Below are positions 32,701 through 32,976 of a stretch of DNA of 32,976 nucleotides, in pieces. Both the position numbers and the translations under genes were made by a program. The stretch is taken from positions 1 to 32,976 of the IMG/VR virus record IMGVR_UViG_3300023116_000182. The stretch is one strand, 5' to 3'. How positions within the stretch are numbered: position 1 is the first letter of the stretch; each line of letters begins with the position of its first letter. The notes below the pieces were generated by a model. That model saw only the letters and a program-made list of their open reading frames with translations, had not been told where the DNA came from and ran no database searches. The stretch is from a virus.

Positions 32701-32976
32701 CTGGTTCTTCTCCAGCAGGTACTTTGGGAATTGCAACAAGAGGTATTGATGGAACACTTGCTAGCAATCATAGTATTAACGATCAAGTATACCCATATCA
32801 ATTAAATGGTGTTTCTTTAACAAGAATCAACAGAAATCACAACTTACCAACAAATGCTACTCTCAAATCTGCTGGTGATATTGACAAATATTATTTACAA
32901 ATTTCACGTACAGATAGAGCAACTGGCGATTCTCAATTGAGTTTCACTGACGAAAATGTTGTTGGTGGAAAGAATG
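26754..32976 (+). CDS. DUF4815-type virion structural protein, C-terminus beyond the window
   Basis: At least 2074 codons, open to the last base. The N-terminus MPQKTNLNINPYYDDFDKEN then FYRVLFKPGFPVQARELTTL (QAREL at 34-38) and LQSILQNQVE matches the DUF4815 head of the large structural protein that follows gp8 in T4-like cyanophages, in the region of T4 gp9/gp10. In the middle, six prolines (1528-1533) flanked by arginine pairs precede VDPLAQSF (1536-1543), a motif frequent in phage tail proteins before a beta-sandwich domain. Towards the end it carries GG.GY units (near 1780-1835) and an IDNE...RG unit (I1971-E1974) like those in the giant. Likely a short-tail-fibre connector or baseplate pin protein. 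ATG four bases after the gp8 stop. Confidence 0.85.
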   Translation, partial: MPQKTNLNINPYYDDFDKENNFYRVLFKPGFPVQARELTTLQSILQNQVESFGSHIFKEGSMVIPGNVNYDNEYYSVKINEQHLGIDVSVYADKLVGKRVRGQTSQIVAVVDKYLAESDADGTTDFTLFVKYLRSGSNSEISYFNDGETLIVEESFTYGNTSVNAGDTVASLVAQDACARGSSVSIGAGVYFIRGTFVDVSSNTIVLDPYTSSPSYRVGLTILEELVTAKDDNSLYDNAKGFSNYSAPGADRLKITATLSKKSLTDYNDTSFIELIKLESGVIKKLQDKSQYSIIKDYFAKRTYEESGDYSIGNFDVSVKESLNDGLSNQGVYTSSQKTEDGNVPSEDLLAVKVSAGKAYVRGYDVESVSTTVLDADKPRDTETVESSLVPFEFGSLIKLNNVSGTPFVGVNNNYTIDLYSQRKTSNTAGTGVKVGEARVYSFGVSDAPYSNAATDWDLYLFDVQTYTSLTVNTSLTSSECPATSFIRGVSSGASGYVVTAASGTVLTLTQTSGTFIAGEQILINETSELSRSVVSAKVYGIQDVKSVYQDSSVISGFSTDFVADLSLQKSLPKSFSITDTVTITSGGNVTSPGNNFVGIKTDSILRYQISGLSTETFNRVSSVSADGLSMTVSAISSVDGVCSGDLPVSTESVTFSLGNPLVKDGGGLYSKIESDNVSSVSLFGSNLIVSKQITGKTTAADGTLTLTSSDTGITSSFFETFDAERYGVFYQTDGSVEDLTSDQFTLSSGGDSVTLSGLTGSASVIVNTTLKKNGIKDKKKEYVRSEKIDISNTRSGISTSTNGLTQNSYYGLRVEDKEISLNLPDVAKVIAVYESYDSNSITLDSLEFPSGLGLDTNSILGEKIVGRTSGSIAQIVTRSSATVVEFVYLNSNKFVAGEIVDFKESNISSTIQSITLGNYQDITDNYRLDKGQREHYYDYSRIVRKNNSYVPSHKLKVIFDYYSIPTSDTGDVYTVNSYDEERFSDDIPTLQGNVRASDTLDFRPRVARFSSSSSSPFAFANRNFATASINPTLVVSPQESSLIGYNFYLPRIDKVVLDKEGNFTLIKGVSSTSPKEPINVEEAMDIATIEYPAYLYSTDDVKISVVDNRRYTMRDIGKIDDRVTNLETLTSLSLLEVNTKTLQIRDVDGLDRFKSGFFVDDFKSVDRSDRELSKFDIDTENNLLLCQGDTFGFKPVVALNSSLNQDTADFSTNLSLLDSNVQKTGDLITLKYSEVAWKTQAFASRVENVNPFNMVEYVGNLQLTPSSDSWVRTIYVDGGTRQQTGSFDGTYTETVRTSSVRDPFIRSRNVAYNVTGLKAFTRYYPFFDNTSGIDIVPKLVEIEMTSGVFSVGERVRGFVGSSNLFNVRVAQPNHKSGSYDNPSTTYSSNPYNTSIELDTSYSASSTVLNVDHLSLADRGDGRFSGYLTVGMVLIGETSGAQATVSNIRVVTDLNGSASGVFFIRNPLSSPVPPLRFSTGTSTFKLTSSSTNAEPLPGSLLISSGETTYSTSGRIDTFRQTRVIVRRPPPPPPRRVDPLAQSFTTDSDKGLFLSSVDLYFASKDTVEDLIVQVRTVELGTPTAQLVEDYASVAVSPSEITTSTDASVSTRVNFPSPIYLQPDTEYALVLLSPTSDNYEVWIARMGENTIETSTLPDAETIKIGQQYTGGSLFKSQNGTIWTASQFEDLKFVLNRASFTSTSGTAYFYNPVIDNLDDVTTLTSNSVRTLPRKLKVGITTSTALDSVLTIGRKVSDTTSDTGPYGYIEQVGGKLSTVSNTIVGAGYSNGTFSSVSLYSITGSGTGAVGVVTFAAGVLSGDPFITTPGSGYVVGDVLGITTSDVTKGSGAQITVSALNGFDTLYLTNVQGQELTSGQDLVVYDGATAVSYANTDITSSTTISDLYDGRVLEINQYNHGMHADNNLVTLANIEPNTIPTSLTAAIGSGATTISVANTSIFSTFEGISTSKGYVKIDNEIIFYDSVTAGSSPAGTLGIATRGIDGTLASNHSINDQVYPYQLNGVSLTRINRNHNLPTNATLKSAGDIDKYYLQISRTDRATGDSQLSFTDENVVGGKN

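Overview
The window looks like part of the genome of a T4-like cyanophage (a myovirus of Synechococcus or Prochlorococcus). The right two thirds is a colinear baseplate wedge cluster: gp25, gp6, a 3962-residue gp7-position giant, gp8 and a DUF4815-type structural protein cut by the window end. This order is characteristic of T4-type phages, and the unusually large third protein with a YHYH-like domain is typical of the cyanophage branch. Several small proteins on the left (for example those at 303, 4774, 5184, 8750, 10312 and 10476) also have the look of recurring cyanophage hypotheticals. All convincing genes are on the + strand, and no tRNA, rRNA, insertion sequence or CRISPR array was seen.

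Layout: (1) 1-5763 is a dense accessory region of about two dozen small genes. Many are joined by ATGA or TGATG stop/start overlaps. It contains a zinc-metallopeptidase-like protein (1033-1509), a nucleotidyltransferase/ligase-like protein (2436-3341) and, at its end, a basic protein with a T4-type capsid targeting sequence (5446-5763). Several hydrophobic microproteins lie in the seams between genes. (2) 5764-6907 is a gene-poor, repeat-rich stretch. It holds a terminator, a 34-bp tandem repeat, a late promoter, a cluster of near-palindromic CTCGACGAG motifs that runs into a Tyr/Asp-rich small gene, and several inverted repeats. (3) 6908-9109 is a second set of small genes with C-rich codons, driven by stem-loop plus promoter modules. 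(4) 9315-10966 carries an AbrB-like regulator, a glycosyltransferase and three small conserved genes. (5) 10999-32976 is the baseplate operon, entered through T4-type late promoters.

The recurring regulatory theme on the left is an intergenic module: a stem-loop, then a TATAAT-like -10 element, then a leader carrying AACGA and no Shine-Dalgarno sequence, then the ATG. It resembles the promoter-early stem-loop (PeSL) cassettes known from T4-type phages, which are thought to help shuffle small genes. Recognising it changes the start codons of at least two genes (2138 and 7651). In the baseplate region the three largest proteins share repeat families, which suggests growth by internal duplication and exchange between neighbouring genes.

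All family assignments rest on motif recognition by eye, without database searches.
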